From: Limosilactobacillus gastricus DSM 16045
GTDB taxonomy: Bacteria > Bacillota > Bacilli > Lactobacillales > Lactobacillaceae
Reading direction: 5' to 3'
Assembly: GCF_001434365.1 (NCBI RefSeq)
Contig: NZ_AZFN01000003.1
Span: 34,889 to 98,888 of the forward strand
Length of the DNA: 64,000 nucleotides
This document shows positions 34,930 through 43,808 of this stretch, piece by piece. Below the pieces are notes generated by a model. The model searched no databases. It was not told the DNA's origin and was given only the letters and a program-made list of their open reading frames with translations. The position numbers were made by a program, and so were the translations under genes. Within the stretch, counting starts at the first letter, position 1. Each line of letters begins with the position of its first letter.

Positions 34930-35517
34930 TTATAGGCCATTCCGCTTTTCCATTAATTTTCGGAATGCTAATTCTTTGCCACCAACGTGTTCAATTTTTA
35001 TTAGAGTTTCTATCTCCGATAAATCTGATCGTTGTAATGCATCAATCAAGTCTTTTTGACTTCTATCGTACGTTAACACTTGACCATGACCTGCTGCCAA
35101 ACATTGTAAAAATAAACGAGTCGACCTTCCGTTTCCCTCTCTAAATGGGTGCAAAAAATTCAGATCGTTTAGTAAATCTGCATATATTTTTCTGTTAATC
35201 GGAATTGATAATGGTAAGGATTTCAATTCATCATTTATATGATTAATACCACTGGATAAAGCATGGACCTCCAGAAAATGAAAACCTCCTTTAGCCAAAT
35301 CGTAGTCACGTATCTCTCCTGCCCATTCGTAAATGGAACCAAACAACAATAAATGGATTTTACACAAATCATCAATGGACTTAGGAATTCTTTGCTGATT
35401 TAAATATAAATAAGAGTATCTTGAAACCACAGTATATTCATATATCCTTAGTTGCTCAGCATTACGAACATCAAGTTTATTTCTTAGAGTCCCATTCGAA
35501 TAATTAAATTTATCCAT
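34930..35517 (-). CDS. Fic-domain protein (probable AMPylating toxin)
   Basis: A 195-residue Fic protein. The active-site loop HPFREGNGRSTR is complete (catalytic His123), and the substrate flap is near residues 62-81 (SIYEWAGEIRDYDLAKGGFH). Fic enzymes transfer AMP or similar groups to target proteins. No inhibitory [S/T]xxxE[G/N] helix is seen in this protein, which fits a class I toxin held by a separate antitoxin. The start lies 2 bases behind the HTH-antitoxin gene. Codon use is more AT-rich than that of neighbours. Confidence 0.87.
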   Translation of the reverse strand: MDKFNYSNGTLRNKLDVRNAEQLRIYEYTVVSRYSYLYLNQQRIPKSIDDLCKIHLLLFGSIYEWAGEIRDYDLAKGGFHFLEVHALSSGINHINDELKSLPLSIPINRKIYADLLNDLNFLHPFREGNGRSTRLFLQCLAAGHGQVLTYDRSQKDLIDALQRSDLSEIETLIKIEHVGGKELAFRKLMEKRNGL

Positions 35518-35519
35518 AA

Positions 35520-35939
35520 TTACTCGTCACCAAATATTTCTTTATATCGTGCTATGTATTCGGGATCTGGATTATGAGCAAATCTTAATAGATCTTCGAT
35601 ATCTTGCTTAGTTGGCTCCCAACCTTCCATCACATTATTTTCTACCGCAAATCTAATTTGTTGGTACATCTCATAATTATCGATTTTAACGCCTTGGATC
35701 GTCATTAAATCATCATTGGTTTCTAATTCGAATTTAGAAGGATTTATAATATCTAATAGTTGGCCAGCTGACATATACAACGGTTTAGCTACAGCATCCA
35801 ATATTTTAATTGACCAAGAATCAATAGGTCTATTTAATGTTTGATTAATAGTCGCTAAACTAATTCCACTTGTTTCAGCTATCATAGTTTGAGTGATTTG
35901 ATTATCATCTAATAAATTTTTCAATGTAACATTCATCAT
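35520..35939 (-). CDS. HTH protein with VbhA-like region, probable Fic antitoxin
   Basis: A 139-residue protein with an HTH (~13-36: QITQTMIAETSGISLATINQ) and a C-terminal part ENNVMEGWEPT-QDIEDL (100-116). That part resembles the inhibitory helix of VbhA-type antitoxins, where S/TxxxEG blocks the Fic ATP site; here an Asn stands for the Ser/Thr. Start at ATG 35939 behind GAGGTG. It directly precedes the Fic gene. An 18-bp palindrome lies over its promoter, so it probably represses its own operon. Confidence 0.75.
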   Translation of the reverse strand: MMNVTLKNLLDDNQITQTMIAETSGISLATINQTLNRPIDSWSIKILDAVAKPLYMSAGQLLDIINPSKFELETNDDLMTIQGVKIDNYEMYQQIRFAVENNVMEGWEPTKQDIEDLLRFAHNPDPEYIARYKEIFGDE

Positions 35940-35962
35940 TTTAATCACCTCACTTATATGAT

Positions 35963-35980
35963 ACCATATTTTAATATGGT
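35963..35980. promoter_or_regulatory. Palindromic operator of the Fic/antitoxin operon
   Basis: ACCATATT-TT-AATATGGT is a perfect 8+2+8 palindrome, 24 bases before the antitoxin start and next to a TATCAT -10 on the minus strand. Confidence 0.7.
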
Positions 35981-35988
35981 TTTTCATA

Positions 35989-36027
35989 AAAATCCCCCTA
36001 GCTCCTATCTCAGAACTAGGGGGATTT
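35989..36027 (-). terminator. Terminator of the ribokinase gene
   Basis: AAATCCCCCTAG/CTAGGGGGATTT, 12-bp stem; on the minus strand a TTTTT tract follows. Confidence 0.88.
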
Positions 36028-36030
36028 ACA

Positions 36031-36951
36031 TTACTTCTTTAACGCTTCTTCAACCTCAAAGCCCATTGGAATAGATGGCATGGCGCCATATTTTTGGACA
36101 GTTAAACTAGAAGCTCGTTGGGCATAGGTAATTGCTTCATCCAGGTTATCTAAACTTGTTGAAAGTTGGGAAGTTAAGGCCCCAATGAAGGTATCACCCG
36201 CCGCAGTAGGGTCAACGGCTGTGACCGTAAAAGCCGGCACGATTCCTGCTTGATCCTTGGTAGCATAGTAAACCCCGCGTTTCCCTAAAGTAATTAACAC
36301 TACTGGGATCCCCATTGCTTGGAAATGTTGGGCGATCAGATCCAACGAAGCTTCATCAGTTAACTTGACCCCCGTCAATAATTCGGCTTCCGTTTCGTTG
36401 GGTGCGACCACATCCACATATTGGGCTAATTCAGGAATCAATTGACTGGCCGGTGCAGGATTTAAAATCGTCACGACTTGATGTGCTTTCGCCCGCTTAA
36501 AAGCTTCCAAGGTCACCGCTTGGGGCGTTTCAAATTGAGCAATCATAAAATCAACGTCTTCAAAAACTTGATCAGTGCCATCCAAGACGCTGGTAGTCAT
36601 TGCTTGATTGGCTCCACCATACACCATGATATTGTTTTGGCCCTCTTCATTAAGAGTTACTAAGGCTGTCCCCGTTCCATGATCCATATTCGTGGTTAAA
36701 TGCGCCGTATAGATCCGCTCATCGTCTAAGCACTCACGCATTAGCTTTCCTTCATCGTCATTACCGACACTTCCGATAAAGTAAGTTTTCGCCCCTGAAC
36801 GGGCGGCCGCAACCGCTTGATTCGCGCCTTTTCCCCCGGGAGCTGAACTCCGACTAATGGCCGAAATTGTTTCACCCGGTTCCGGGAAACGGACAACACG
36901 ATAGGTCGTATCCACGTTCAAACTCCCTAATACCGCCACTCGATTTACCAT
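36031..36951 (-). CDS. rbsK: Ribokinase
   Basis: A 306-residue PfkB-family sugar kinase that makes ribose-5-phosphate from ribose and ATP. It has the N-terminal signature PGGKGANQAVAAARSG (~39-54) and the C-terminal anion-hole motif DPTAAGDTFIGAL with catalytic Asp near 252. The usual DTTGAGD is DPTAAGD here. No ribose transporter genes are adjacent. With the nucleoside hydrolase and rpiA it would feed ribose into the pentose phosphate route. AGAGGATC precedes the ATG. Confidence 0.88.
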   Translation of the reverse strand: MVNRVAVLGSLNVDTTYRVVRFPEPGETISAISRSSAPGGKGANQAVAAARSGAKTYFIGSVGNDDEGKLMRECLDDERIYTAHLTTNMDHGTGTALVTLNEEGQNNIMVYGGANQAMTTSVLDGTDQVFEDVDFMIAQFETPQAVTLEAFKRAKAHQVVTILNPAPASQLIPELAQYVDVVAPNETEAELLTGVKLTDEASLDLIAQHFQAMGIPVVLITLGKRGVYYATKDQAGIVPAFTVTAVDPTAAGDTFIGALTSQLSTSLDNLDEAITYAQRASSLTVQKYGAMPSIPMGFEVEEALKK

Positions 36952-36996
36952 GATCTGATCCTCTTTTCGATTATTTACATCTTTAATTTTACCAAT

Positions 36997-37036
36997 AAAA
37001 AAAGGCGTGTGAAACCGCTTTTTTGGTTCACACGCG
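36997..37036 (-). terminator. Terminator of ptsI
   Basis: GCGTGTGAACC/GGTTTCACACGC-type hairpin followed on the minus strand by a seven-T tract. Confidence 0.85.
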
Positions 37037-37049
37037 CTTGATGGTTAAT

Positions 37050-38774
37050 TTACTTTAAATTAAGACGTTCTTTAACTAAGGCTTCTACTTCTTCAGCCGT
37101 ATCAAGATTTAAGGCATCGTCAACTAATTTTGCACATTCCGTCGTGTCTAACTTCGACATCATACTCCGAGTCCGTAAGATGGAAGTGGCGCTCATCGAG
37201 TATTCATCAAGGCCCATCCCCATTAGCAATGGTAAGGCGAGTTGATCCCCAGCCATTTCACCACACATGGCAGCTTTAGCATCATGCCGGTGAGCTGCAT
37301 CAATCACATGCTTGATTACACTTAAGAGTGCCGGGTTCAATGGTTGATAGAGATAAGAAACCGCATCGTTACCCCGGTCGGCTGCAAAGAAGTATTGGAT
37401 CAAGTCGTTAGTCCCGATACTAAAGAAGTCAACTTCCTTGGCTAGGGCGTCAGCGTTCACGGCAGCCAATGGAACTTCGATCATCATCCCAATCTTAACG
37501 TTATCCCCTAAACTAGGGTGATCTGCTTGAACTTCCGCCTTGGCTTCTTCGTAAATTTGCTTTGCCGCCCGTAATTCAGCGACAGTCGCAATCATTGGGA
37601 ACATGATTTCAATTGGACCAAATTCTGAAGCCCGAATCAAGGCCCGTAATTGGGTCTTAAACATATCTGGTTGTTCCAAACAAATCCGGATGGCCCGGTA
37701 ACCCAAGAATGGATTCAATTCTTCCGGAAGAGGCATGTAATCTAATGGCTTGTCACCACCGATATCCATCGTCCGGACCACGACTGGTTTACCATCCATC
37801 CCAGCTACGGCCACCTTGTAGGCCTTGAATTGTTCTTCTTCAGATGGGAAGTGGTCGCTACTCATGTATAAGAATTCTGACCGGAATAACCCGACCCCGT
37901 CAGCCCCTTGGGCCATGGCATCTTCCACATCGTCAGGAGTCCCAATGTTAGCCGCAATTTCAAAGTCCTTACCATCCTTAGACTTGGATGGTGCATCGAC
38001 CATCTTAGCCCATTCAGCCCGTTCTGCTTCAAAAGCGGCTGCCTTATCTTCGTATTCCTTCACTTCGGCTTCACTTGGGTCAACAATCGCATCCCCATTT
38101 AAACCGTCAACGATCACGGTTTGACCTTGCTTAGCAGTGGTGGTGATTTCTTGTGAACCGACAATGGCTGGAATCCGTAGAGTACGTGACATAATCGCCG
38201 CATGGCTCGTCCGGCCCCCAAGGTCCGTGACCATCCCTTTGACATACTTGGCGTCCATTTGGGAAGTGTCGGATGGGGTAATTTCGTGCGCCACAATAAC
38301 CACTGGGTGATCAATTCCGGCGATGTTAGGTAATTCCTTGCCCATTAAGTTACTCATGGCCCGTTTAGCCACATCCTTAACGTCAGCAGCCCGTTCTTGC
38401 ATGTAGGCATTATCAGTCATGGCCGCTAACATATCTGAGAAGTTAGTCGTTACCTTATCAACGGCTTCTTCGGCGCTGGTTTGGTTTAATTCAATATCAT
38501 CTTTGATTTGTGAGAGCATTTCCGGATCGGAGAGGATCGCAATATGTGCATCAAAGACGGCTAATTCTTCATCACCTAACCGGCTCTTGGCATTTTCCTT
38601 GATGGTTTCTAATTGACTGATTGAGTCTTGGAAGGCCTTTTCGACCCGCGCATATTCCGCCGCGGTGTCGTCAACCTTCTTCTTGTCGTATGACAAATCA
38701 GGATCAACTAAGAGATAGGCTGGGGCAACCCCAATCCCATCACTAGCAGCAATTCCTTTTACAACTTGTGACAT
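37050..38774 (-). CDS. ptsI: PTS enzyme I (phosphoenolpyruvate--protein phosphotransferase)
   Basis: A 574-residue enzyme I that moves phosphate from PEP to HPr. It has the phospho-His motif GGRTSHAAIMSR (His191), the PEP-binding barrel with DIGGDKPLDYMPLPEE and the active Cys in AAMCGEMAGD. Start at ATG 38774; AAGGAGGACA stands upstream and ATG 38780 is too close to it. ptsH, which normally precedes ptsI, is absent; a yagU-like gene lies upstream instead. A cre-like site overlaps the promoter. Confidence 0.93.
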   Translation of the reverse strand: MSQVVKGIAASDGIGVAPAYLLVDPDLSYDKKKVDDTAAEYARVEKAFQDSISQLETIKENAKSRLGDEELAVFDAHIAILSDPEMLSQIKDDIELNQTSAEEAVDKVTTNFSDMLAAMTDNAYMQERAADVKDVAKRAMSNLMGKELPNIAGIDHPVVIVAHEITPSDTSQMDAKYVKGMVTDLGGRTSHAAIMSRTLRIPAIVGSQEITTTAKQGQTVIVDGLNGDAIVDPSEAEVKEYEDKAAAFEAERAEWAKMVDAPSKSKDGKDFEIAANIGTPDDVEDAMAQGADGVGLFRSEFLYMSSDHFPSEEEQFKAYKVAVAGMDGKPVVVRTMDIGGDKPLDYMPLPEELNPFLGYRAIRICLEQPDMFKTQLRALIRASEFGPIEIMFPMIATVAELRAAKQIYEEAKAEVQADHPSLGDNVKIGMMIEVPLAAVNADALAKEVDFFSIGTNDLIQYFFAADRGNDAVSYLYQPLNPALLSVIKHVIDAAHRHDAKAAMCGEMAGDQLALPLLMGMGLDEYSMSATSILRTRSMMSKLDTTECAKLVDDALNLDTAEEVEALVKERLNLK

Positions 38775-38829
38775 AAACATTGTCCTCCTTCACATCTTAT
38801 GTGATAACCGTTTAACATAACACTTATAC

Positions 38830-38858
38830 ATTATAAACCGCTTTCATAGATGAAACAA
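38830..38858 (-). promoter_or_regulatory. ptsI promoter with cre-like site
   Basis: On the minus strand TTGTTT (38853-38858) and TATAAT (38830-38835) with 17-base spacer. TGAAAGCGGTTTAT (38833-38846) fits 12 of 14 cre positions and sits in the spacer and -10, a repressing place. Confidence 0.6.
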
Positions 38859-38884
38859 TTGATTTTTCGGAAAATGATTCCTTT

Positions 38885-39379
38885 TTAACGCTTACTTAAA
38901 CGTTCATATAATTCATGTCCAACGACATCATTCGTCCACATCCACGCAATATGACCTAAGGCTTCGGAAAGGTGTTCTTCAAAAGGCTGATCCTTAGCGG
39001 CGGGAACAGTCCCCATTGCCGGCATAATTCCTAAATGAAAGGCTACCCAGACGGCTAAGCCAAAAATTGAACCATCACCAACTCGTAAATATTGACGGTT
39101 TTCGGATAATACCTCATAAATTATGGCAAAAGATATTGAAAAGCCAAAGTGAACTAGATAACTAGTAATAGGCAAATCATGTCCTGAATAACGATATGTT
39201 AAATGGGTTATTGATTTGGGAATTCCCATTTGTTGCAATAATTTTTGGGGTGGGTTAGTCTCATCACGTTCTTTAGTTCGTGGTGGCAAAATATTTTCCC
39301 ATCCAAGTTTCACTAATCCCGATACTACCCCTGCAGCTGTTCCTGCAATCATTGCTTTTTTCAAATAGTCTTGTTTCAT
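38885..39379 (-). CDS. YagU-like (DUF1440) membrane protein
   Basis: A 164-residue protein with three or four hydrophobic segments. The pattern AGTAAGVVSGLVKLGWENILPPRT at the N-terminus and AVWVAFHLGIMPAMGTVP later are typical of the YagU/DUF1440 family, which in E. coli is tied to acid resistance. Start at ATG 39379 behind GAGGTG. Stands between rpiA and ptsI with its own upstream space. Function inferred from family only. Confidence 0.75.
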   Translation of the reverse strand: MKQDYLKKAMIAGTAAGVVSGLVKLGWENILPPRTKERDETNPPQKLLQQMGIPKSITHLTYRYSGHDLPITSYLVHFGFSISFAIIYEVLSENRQYLRVGDGSIFGLAVWVAFHLGIMPAMGTVPAAKDQPFEEHLSEALGHIAWMWTNDVVGHELYERLSKR

Positions 39380-39471
39380 ATAAATCACCTCATGTCTGTT
39401 TCATTATACATCATAAGTCTTCACCATGCGGTTGACTAAGAGTTCATGCATCTTATATTTTATACGACAAC

Positions 39472-39512
39472 AAAAAAGCTGATATTTAGGGGTAGATACC
39501 CTGAATATCAGC
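39472..39512 (-). terminator. Terminator downstream of rpiA tail
   Basis: GCTGATATT-AGGG/CCCT-AATATCAGC with a six-T tract on the minus strand. It lies 85 bases after the rpiA stop. Confidence 0.8.
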
Positions 39513-39596
39513 CTAGCAATGTAAGTGTATTAGACAAATTCAATCCCTAAATTACGATTGAAACTCAAACGATGCGCTTCAATCTTCTCTCTTTCA

Positions 39597-40280
39597 TTAT
39601 CGATGGGCCTTCATCAACTCAACCCCACTCGATCGACCTACGATCACCAGATCAACCGCATCAAGAAAGAGTCCATGTTCCACAATTCCTGCTGTTGACG
39701 CTAAATCCCTTGCTAAGGCATGGGGATGGGCAATGACACCTGTTTTTAAATCAATTATTTGATTCCCCTCATCGGTCTTAAACAATTGGTCTCCTTGCAT
39801 TCGCCATTGCGGATGATAGCCGCGATCGGCCAATATTTGGAATAACTTTTGCGAACCAAACGGGATGACCTCTACTGGAACTCCGAAACGACCAATCCGG
39901 TCAACCAATTTGGATTCATCAATAATCCATACATTCCGCGTCGATGACTGATTAACGATCTTCTCCCACAAGAGCGCCCCACCGCCCCCTTTAATCCCTT
40001 GAAAATCAGCATCTACCTCATCCGCCCCATCGATCGTGAGGTCAATTTGCCGCACTTCATCGATCTGACGACAATCGATGCCTACTGCCTGAGCCAATTG
40101 CATGGTCTGCCGAGACGTGGTAACCGTTTCAATTTGTAATGGTTCTTCTTGCATTCGTTTCCCCAGGGCCTTAATCAAATACGCCACTGTGGAGCCACTG
40201 CCAAGCCCAACAACCATCCCCGATTCAATTTGATCAACAGCCGCTTGGCCGACCAAAGCTTTTAAATCATTTTGATTCAT
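39597..40280 (-). CDS. rpiA: Ribose-5-phosphate isomerase A
   Basis: A 227-residue RpiA that converts ribose-5-phosphate and ribulose-5-phosphate. It has GLGSGSTVAYLI near the start, DGADEVD (~86-92) and KGGGGALLWEKI with the catalytic acid region. Start at ATG 40280 behind GAAAGG. The gene links ribose and the oxidative pentose branch to xylulose-5-phosphate for the phosphoketolase encoded next to it. A cre-like site lies between promoter and start. Confidence 0.93.
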   Translation of the reverse strand: MNQNDLKALVGQAAVDQIESGMVVGLGSGSTVAYLIKALGKRMQEEPLQIETVTTSRQTMQLAQAVGIDCRQIDEVRQIDLTIDGADEVDADFQGIKGGGGALLWEKIVNQSSTRNVWIIDESKLVDRIGRFGVPVEVIPFGSQKLFQILADRGYHPQWRMQGDQLFKTDEGNQIIDLKTGVIAHPHALARDLASTAGIVEHGLFLDAVDLVIVGRSSGVELMKAHR

Positions 40281-40303
40281 TTCAATGATGCCTTTCAATT
40301 ATT

Positions 40304-40317
40304 TGATAGCGCTTTCT
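40304..40317 (-). promoter_or_regulatory. cre-like site before rpiA
   Basis: AGAAAGCGCTATCA on the minus strand fits 13 of 14 cre positions. It lies downstream of a TATAAT (40329-40334), a place for roadblock repression. Confidence 0.55.
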
Positions 40318-40366
40318 CACACATTCAAATTATAGCTTTTCCACCCCTGAATGAACAGACATATTC

Positions 40367-40402
40367 AAAAAAAGAGATTACCAATTGGTAACCTCTTTTT
40401 TA
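40367..40402 (-). terminator. Terminator of the phosphoketolase gene
   Basis: AGAGGTTACC-AATT-GGTAATCTCT followed by a seven-T tract on the minus strand. Confidence 0.88.
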
Positions 40403-40435
40403 TCACATTTACAATGTGTTTTAAGTCAATTGTAA

Positions 40436-42841
40436 TTACTTAAGCCCCGTCCACTTCCAGTTAGTAACTTCAGGTAAGTCCTTACCTTCAGCATGAACGT
40501 AAGCAGTGTGCTTAGCAAGCATGTTGTCCATTTCTTGAACAAATGCCGTTGCCTTTTCTTCGTAACCAGCAACCTTTGAGATTGCGTCCTTAGCAAGGTC
40601 GAACCGGTCAAGCTTGCTCATAACCCGCACATCAAAGGTTGAAGTGATGTCACCATTTTCACGGTAACCATGAACGCTCAAGTTGTGGTTGTGACGGTCA
40701 AAGAAGATACTTTGAAGCATGTCTTGGAAACCACTCCAAGCAAAGATCACTGGCTTGTCAGCCGTGAAGTAATGGTCAAATTCAGCATCTGAAAGCCCTT
40801 CTGGGTTCCGACTTTGTGACATCAACTTAAGTGGTTGAACCACGTTGATGAAACGAATCTTCAATTCAGGGAAGGCCTTGTGTAAGATGTCAATCGCAGC
40901 CAAGGCTTCTTCGTTAGGTTCCGTCCCAGCAGCTGCAAAGACAACATCTGGTTCTGCCCCTTGGTCAGTAGATGCCCAATCAACGTAGCCTAAACCATTG
41001 TTAACAATCGTCTTAGCTTCGTCAAGTGAGTACCATTGTGCCCGTGGTTGCTTGGAAGTAACGAATAAGTTAATAACATCTTGGTCGTTGAAGGCCACGT
41101 CAGAAACTGCCAATAATTGGTTGGTATCAGCTGGAATGTATTCCTTGATTAATTCTGGACGTTCCTTTTCAAACAAGTGCGTTAACAGACCTGGATCTTG
41201 GTGAGTGTAACCGTTGTGGTCTTGTTGGAAGACCGTGGAAGTATCCACAAAGTTCAAGGCTGGGATGGACTTCCGCCAGTATTGTTCCTTAGCCTTACGT
41301 AACCACTTCATGTGTTGAGTCAACATAGAATCAACAACCCGACCAAAGGATTCGTAAGTAGCGAAGAATCCGTGACGACCAGTCAAGGTGTAACCTTCTA
41401 ACCAACCTTCAGCTTGGTGTTCGGAAAGTTGTGAATCGATCATCCGACCTTGTGGTGCCAAGTTTTCATCGTTTGGTTCATGAATGTTTTCCATCCATTG
41501 ACGCTTGTCTTGGTCAAGCACCGTGTAAAGACGGTTGGACTTGGATTCATCAGGACCGAACCCACGGAAGTTGTTCGGGTTCAATTCCATCATCTTAGCA
41601 AGGTACTTAGCCCATTCAATCATGTCTTGAGCAACCACTGAACCTGGTTGGTCAAACTTCAGGGCAAAGTCGTTGATGTCTGGCAATGCCAATGGCTTTT
41701 GGTCTGCCCCACCATTAGTAGCAGGGTTAAGAGCCATCCGTTGGCTACCTTCAGTAGCGTTAGCCAAAACTAATTCAGTTGGGTGACCATCTTCGTCAAA
41801 CAATTCTTCTGGCTTGTATGACTTCAACCAATCAACTAACATGTCAACGTGTTCCATGTCGTCTTGTGAAACTGGTAGTGGAACTTGGTGAGCCCGGAAT
41901 GAGTTTTCAATTGGGTTCCCATCAAGATCAGTCGTTGGACCAGACCAACCCTTAGGTGCCCGAACAACAACTACTGGCCAAGCTGGCAAGGAGTTGTCAT
42001 TGTTTTCCCGAGCGTTCTTTTGGATAGCCTTGATTTCTTCAACGGCAGCATCCAATTCCTTAGCCATTTGTTCATGAGTTTCCATGATGTCCTTGTAACC
42101 ACTGAATGGATCGTCAGACGTCTTGTAAGCAGAAACAAAGTGTGGCTTCCAGCCCATTCCTTCGAAGTACTTAGTAAGTTCTTCGTCGCTCATCCGGGCA
42201 GGAATAGTTGGGTTAGAAATCTTGAACCCGTTTACTTGAAGGATAGGCAACACAGCCCCATCCTTAATTGGGTTGATGAACTTGTTTGAGAACCATGAAG
42301 TAGCCAATGGGCCAGTTTCGAATTCCCCATCACCGATTTCAACGGCAGCGATTAAGTCTGGGTTGTCTAAGATTGCCCCAACCCCATGAGAAAGGGCGTA
42401 ACCAAGTTCCCCACCTTCGTGAAGTGAACCTGGTACTTCTGGAGCAGCGTGTGAAGCAGTCCCACCTGGGAATGAGAAGTGCTTGAACAACTTAGCCATC
42501 CCGGCTTCATCTTGAGTAAATTCTGGGTAAAGTTCCGTGTATGAACCATCGATGTATGAGTTAGTTTGCATAACTTGACCACCGTGACCAGAACCTTCGA
42601 TGTAGAACATGTTAAGGTCATACTTCTTAATTGCCCGGTTTAAGTGAGCATAAATGAAGTTTTGTGGTCCGATCGTACCCCAGTGACCAATTGGCTTTGG
42701 CTTCACGTCAGATGGCTTTAATTCCCGACGTAATAATGGGTTGTGCATTAAGAACATCGCACCAGCTGAAAGATAAGTGGTTGCGCGCCAGTAGGCGTCA
42801 ACGCTTTCCAAGTATTGCTTGGAATCGTAATCTACAGTCAT
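40436..42841 (-). CDS. xfp: Xylulose-5-phosphate/fructose-6-phosphate phosphoketolase
   Basis: An 801-residue thiamine-diphosphate enzyme that cleaves xylulose-5-phosphate with phosphate to acetyl phosphate and glyceraldehyde-3-phosphate, the key step of heterolactic fermentation. Characteristic blocks are [23 protein letters not shown] near residue 50, the ThDP site [14 protein letters not shown] (~168-181), and [12 protein letters not shown] (~546-557). Length is standard. Codon use is strongly biased, as in highly expressed genes. GGAGATAATATCT precedes the ATG, and a strong promoter and perfect palindrome are upstream. Confidence 0.97.
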   Translation of the reverse strand: MTVDYDSKQYLESVDAYWRATTYLSAGAMFLMHNPLLRRELKPSDVKPKPIGHWGTIGPQNFIYAHLNRAIKKYDLNMFYIEGSGHGGQVMQTNSYIDGSYTELYPEFTQDEAGMAKLFKHFSFPGGTASHAAPEVPGSLHEGGELGYALSHGVGAILDNPDLIAAVEIGDGEFETGPLATSWFSNKFINPIKDGAVLPILQVNGFKISNPTIPARMSDEELTKYFEGMGWKPHFVSAYKTSDDPFSGYKDIMETHEQMAKELDAAVEEIKAIQKNARENNDNSLPAWPVVVVRAPKGWSGPTTDLDGNPIENSFRAHQVPLPVSQDDMEHVDMLVDWLKSYKPEELFDEDGHPTELVLANATEGSQRMALNPATNGGADQKPLALPDINDFALKFDQPGSVVAQDMIEWAKYLAKMMELNPNNFRGFGPDESKSNRLYTVLDQDKRQWMENIHEPNDENLAPQGRMIDSQLSEHQAEGWLEGYTLTGRHGFFATYESFGRVVDSMLTQHMKWLRKAKEQYWRKSIPALNFVDTSTVFQQDHNGYTHQDPGLLTHLFEKERPELIKEYIPADTNQLLAVSDVAFNDQDVINLFVTSKQPRAQWYSLDEAKTIVNNGLGYVDWASTDQGAEPDVVFAAAGTEPNEEALAAIDILHKAFPELKIRFINVVQPLKLMSQSRNPEGLSDAEFDHYFTADKPVIFAWSGFQDMLQSIFFDRHNHNLSVHGYRENGDITSTFDVRVMSKLDRFDLAKDAISKVAGYEEKATAFVQEMDNMLAKHTAYVHAEGKDLPEVTNWKWTGLK

Positions 42842-42931
42842 AGATATTATCTCCTTTAGATAAAAAGTAACTACTACGTTTGACTTATAAACGCATTGTA
42901 AACTCGCACATTGCTCGAATTTACAAAGACT

Positions 42932-42987
42932 ATCATAACGGTTTTGGCGGAAATGTCAACCTTTTTAGAAATTGGACCGGTCCAATT
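42932..42987 (-). promoter_or_regulatory. xfp promoter with perfect 18-bp palindrome
   Basis: TTGACA (42954-42959) and TATGAT (42932-42937) with 16 bases between, on the minus strand. AATTGGACCGGTCCAATT (42970-42987), a perfect palindrome, lies 10 bases upstream of the -35. The dyad is of the type bound by GntR/HutC regulators, and such a gene lies upstream. Confidence 0.75.
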
Positions 42988-43005
42988 TTAAGAAAACTTA
43001 TATAT

Positions 43006-43806
43006 TTAACCATATTGCTGAATTAAATAAGCTTCGATGACTTGTAAGACCCCATCTTCATCATTAGACGGCGCTAAATTTTGGGCCGCTTTCTTGACGA
43101 TCGCCATCCCATTGGTCATGGCATAACTGTGCCCGACAAATTCCAACATCGATAGGTCATTTTGACCATCTCCAAAGGCCATTAGCTCACTTGCCTGCCA
43201 GTGATTGGCTTGGCATAATTTGGCGAGGCCCGCCGCTTTATCTTGGCCAGTAATAATCAAGTCGAGATCATCATAGCCACTGGTAACGGCAGTAACTCCC
43301 TGAATATGATCATTAATGTAGGTCTGGAGCTGGCTAGTCTGATCCACGGGAACCTTGATTTGCATCTTAACGATCGGTTCGTTAACTTCTTGTAAATCAT
43401 CAATTCGTTTCAAACCCAGATAATGGTGCTTGACGGAGTCAAAAAACTCATCATCTTTTTCACCCATCAAATAAGCTTGGTTAAAGCCCGAGAGAATAAA
43501 TTGACTATCGGGCAAGTCTTGATGTAGCCGGAATACATCTTGAATCGCGCTTGAAGTCATTTGCTCACAGGATAGCACCTGTCCAGCTTGGATCACTTCA
43601 ACCCCATTTTCAGCTACATAGGCGAGCTCGGCTTGGACCGGAGCAAACTGCTTTTTTAATTGGTAATGTGGATTCCCACTGGCCGCAATCAAGGTAATCT
43701 GATGGTCCTGTAACTGACGAAAGACTTTTAAAAAGCGATCGTGATTATAAGTTCCATCAGAATGTAAAAAGGTCCCATCCATGTCAACAGCAATTGCTTT
43801 AATCAT
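43006..43806 (-). CDS. Cof-type HAD-IIB phosphatase
   Basis: A 266-residue HAD hydrolase of subfamily IIB. It has the N-terminal DMDGTFLHSDG, a large C2 cap, the Lys near LIITGQDKAAGLAKL and the acidic motif GDGQNDLSMLEFVG. Cof/YbiV-type phosphatases act on sugar phosphates and other small esters. It starts 2 bases after the GntR gene, so the two are cotranscribed; a sugar phosphate substrate linked to the phosphoketolase pathway is a guess. Confidence 0.85.
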   Translation of the reverse strand: MIKAIAVDMDGTFLHSDGTYNHDRFLKVFRQLQDHQITLIAASGNPHYQLKKQFAPVQAELAYVAENGVEVIQAGQVLSCEQMTSSAIQDVFRLHQDLPDSQFILSGFNQAYLMGEKDDEFFDSVKHHYLGLKRIDDLQEVNEPIVKMQIKVPVDQTSQLQTYINDHIQGVTAVTSGYDDLDLIITGQDKAAGLAKLCQANHWQASELMAFGDGQNDLSMLEFVGHSYAMTNGMAIVKKAAQNLAPSNDEDGVLQVIEAYLIQQYG

Positions 43807-43808
43807 TT

